Assembly (NCBI RefSeq): GCF_029101545.1 | Contig: NZ_CP118866.1 | Location: forward strand, 1,240,001-1,304,000 | Length of the DNA: 64,000 nucleotides | Source: Amygdalobacter indicium | GTDB lineage: Bacteria; Bacillota; Clostridia; Saccharofermentanales; Fastidiosipilaceae | Reading direction: 5' to 3' | Shown: positions 62,485-64,000 of the stretch, one piece after another | How the letters are laid out: each line of letters starts with the position of its first letter | Position numbering within the stretch: position 1 is the first letter of the stretch | Made by a program: the position numbers and the translations under genes | Notes under the pieces: generated by a model | Seen by the model: the letters and a program-made list of their open reading frames with translations, nothing else | Databases searched by the model: none | Told to the model about the DNA's origin: nothing

Positions 62485-62558
62485 CAAATAAATTATAATG
62501 AATATGTATTTTGTGCCCGGGAACGTCATTTCCGGGTATTCTGTTGCGGAGAATGACA

Positions 62559-63869
62559 ATGAAACTTATGAAACAAGATGAAATACTCACATGGGGCGAA
62601 TTGTGTTTGTTCGCTTTAACCGGTATCCTCACCGGCCTGATAATAACTGCTTACAAATCGGGCTTGAAAATTTTAAGCGGCCTAATGCGACAACTTTTGA
62701 CTTTTACGCAGAACAATCCTTTATATTCCTGGCTCTTTGTCTTAGCCTTGCTACTTATCGGCTTAATTGTCTACATGTTGACCTTACATGACCCTGACAG
62801 CTTAGGCTCGGGCATCCCCGTCCTTTACGCCTTAATTGACCGCAAAAAAAAGAACAAATGGCAACGCACCCTGCCGCTGCGCTTTATCACCAGTTTACTG
62901 ACTGTCGGCTCCGGTTTAACTTTGGGACGTGAAGGCCCTTCAGTGCAAATGGGCGGCCTGGTCGGGCAAGGCGTCCGCGAACTTTATGCCAAAGAAGCCG
63001 AACCGCGTTATTTCATAGGGGCAGGAGCAGGGGCCGCTTTGGCCGTCGCTTTCAACGCGCCTTTCGCCGGTATTTGTTTCAGCTTGGAAGAAATGATTAA
63101 ACGCTTCAACAAAAAAGCTGTTTGCGGCAGTATCGTCACCGTGTTCTTCGCCGTCATCGCCTCCGACTGTCTGCTGCCGAATGTGCCGCTGCTGCAAGCT
63201 GTGCCGAAATTTCAGCTTTTGAGTTTGCGGCAATATTTCATCGTCGCTCTCATCGGTATTTTGGCCGGGCTTTCAGGTTGCCTGTTCAACTTCTTGATTC
63301 TTAACAGCAATTTCCTTTATCGCTACCTGCCCCGGCAATTCGTCCTGCCTTTCACCTTAATCGCTCTCCTGATTCTTTGCGACCCGCGGCTGTTCGGCGT
63401 CGGCGAGAATATGTTGGAATATTCGTTAAAAGAAAATGTCGGCTTGACAACTTTAATCTACTTTTACCTCATGAAACTGCTGCTTTTGGCCTTGGCTTTC
63501 GGCATTAACGTCCCCGGTGGCACCCTGGTTCCACTCTTGGTCAGCGGCGCCCTTTTAGGAAACATTTACGGCACTTTACTGGCAAACTTGGGGCAGATTG
63601 ACAACAGCATGATTTTTTTCTTCGTCCTTTTAGGCATGTGCGGACACTTTGCCGCCATCGTCAGAACACCTTTAACAGCGATTATTCTGGTTTGGGAAAT
63701 CAGCGGCGGGGCTTTGGCTTATATGCTCTGTCTGGTTTTAGTCAGTCTTTTGGCTTACATGACAGCGGAATTTCTCCGTGTCCCGCCTTTCTATGAATAT
63801 CTTTATGACAAAATGCTGCAGTCTTTGCCGGCAAAAGGTGAAGCTCCCGCATCGACGCTTAAATCTTGA
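62559..63869 (+). CDS. ClC-family chloride/proton exchanger
   Basis: A 436-residue membrane protein of the voltage-gated-chloride-channel family. Visible filter motifs are GSGIPVLYA, GREGPSVQMG with the gating Glu, and later GGTLVPLLVSGALLG. The second, proton-path Glu is present in SLEEMIKRF, so a Cl-/H+ antiporter is more likely than a channel. There are no CBS domains. The frame runs to 62511, but GGAG eight bases before ATG 62559 is the best start. A short hairpin (CCCGG/CCGGG, 62517-62537) lies in the leader. Confidence 0.88.
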   Translation: MKLMKQDEILTWGELCLFALTGILTGLIITAYKSGLKILSGLMRQLLTFTQNNPLYSWLFVLALLLIGLIVYMLTLHDPDSLGSGIPVLYALIDRKKKNKWQRTLPLRFITSLLTVGSGLTLGREGPSVQMGGLVGQGVRELYAKEAEPRYFIGAGAGAALAVAFNAPFAGICFSLEEMIKRFNKKAVCGSIVTVFFAVIASDCLLPNVPLLQAVPKFQLLSLRQYFIVALIGILAGLSGCLFNFLILNSNFLYRYLPRQFVLPFTLIALLILCDPRLFGVGENMLEYSLKENVGLTTLIYFYLMKLLLLALAFGINVPGGTLVPLLVSGALLGNIYGTLLANLGQIDNSMIFFFVLLGMCGHFAAIVRTPLTAIILVWEISGGALAYMLCLVLVSLLAYMTAEFLRVPPFYEYLYDKMLQSLPAKGEAPASTLKS

Positions 63870-63926
63870 TTTTTATGCTAAAATGACGCTGTAAAGGCTC
63901 ATTTCAGCTTTCACGGAGGTACTACT

Positions 63927-64000
63927 ATGTACGGATTAATTGAAGCCGGCGGCACAAAGTTCGTTTTGGCGCAGGCGGATGCGCAAGGAAATTTACACAA
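63927..64000 (+). CDS. ROK-family kinase, start only (runs off the window)
   Basis: A frame from ATG 63927, preceded by CACGGAGG, encodes MYGLIEAGGTKFVLAQADAQ and runs to the window edge. The EAGGTKF loop is typical of ROK fructokinases (ScrK-type). Only about 24 residues are visible, so the call is limited to family. Confidence 0.65.
   Translation, partial: MYGLIEAGGTKFVLAQADAQGNLH

Noticed and set aside
63870..63926. Promoter for the final ROK kinase (TGCTAAAAT)
   Set aside because: An extended -10-like word is present, but there is no -35 and the gene is only partly visible, so I did not list it.

Overview
The window looks like a chromosome segment of a low-to-moderate G+C Gram-positive anaerobe (Firmicutes, Clostridia). 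Evidence is the strong AGGAGG-type ribosome binding sites, sigma-A and extended -10 promoters, lipoprotein-type ABC binding proteins, surface proteins with C-terminal membrane anchors, a lone arginine deiminase and a DUF438/hemerythrin/PAS protein. The sugar genes (L-fucose, fucosyl-oligosaccharide and maltodextrin use) suggest a mucosal, host-associated lifestyle. A Mageeibacillus/Fastidiosipila-like lineage is my guess, not shown by the sequence. No rRNA, tRNA or CRISPR array was seen.

Layout. 1-8.8 kb: housekeeping genes: NAD synthetase (5' end outside the window, glutaminase domain apparently inactive), CCA-adding enzyme, type I asparaginase, MscS channel, uracil permease and CPA2 antiporter. 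8.8-15.6 kb: a decayed Phd/YefM antitoxin, a DUF819 membrane protein, a membrane-anchored Ala/Glu/Lys-rich protein, a LOG-family hydrolase, the DUF438/HHE/PAS sensor, arginine deiminase and a Cof-type HAD phosphatase. 15.6-22.4 kb: histidine kinase and response regulator beside a three-gene FtsX-type ABC system, then a TetR regulator and a Nudix hydrolase. 22.4-25.2 kb: a G-rich repeat tract and a TnpB element (IS200/IS605 type) that appears to separate a promoter and ribosome binding site from a hydroxyacid dehydrogenase gene. 25.4-34.7 kb: a complete L-fucose operon (mutarotase, RbsABC-type importer, aldolase, isomerase, kinase) read leftward, with a divergent DeoR regulator. 35-41 kb: a second fucose operon with a CUT1 oligosaccharide importer, intracellular GH29 fucosidase and a ROK kinase. 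41-46.4 kb: two M20 metallopeptidases flanking two multi-pass membrane proteins, with a divergent, apparently leaderless regulator. 46.5-61 kb: two large surface proteins flanking a maltodextrin operon (MalEFG-like importer, GH13, LacI) and an ABC-F protein. 61-64 kb: an MFS transporter, a ClC Cl-/H+ exchanger and the start of a ROK kinase.

How it works together. The two fucose operons share a 17-bp promoter sequence, and in each promoter two TTGCAC boxes lie exactly 43 bp apart. This points to one regulon, probably under the DeoR protein encoded between them: fucosylated glycans enter by the CUT1 importer, GH29 frees fucose inside the cell, and free fucose (also imported by the RbsABC-type system) passes through FucU, FucI, FucK and FucA. 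Both CUT1 importers lack an ATPase here and presumably share one encoded elsewhere. The M20/membrane-pair cluster is the least explained unit; its promoter is followed by three GTCTTT/AAAGAC repeats at exact 11-bp steps.
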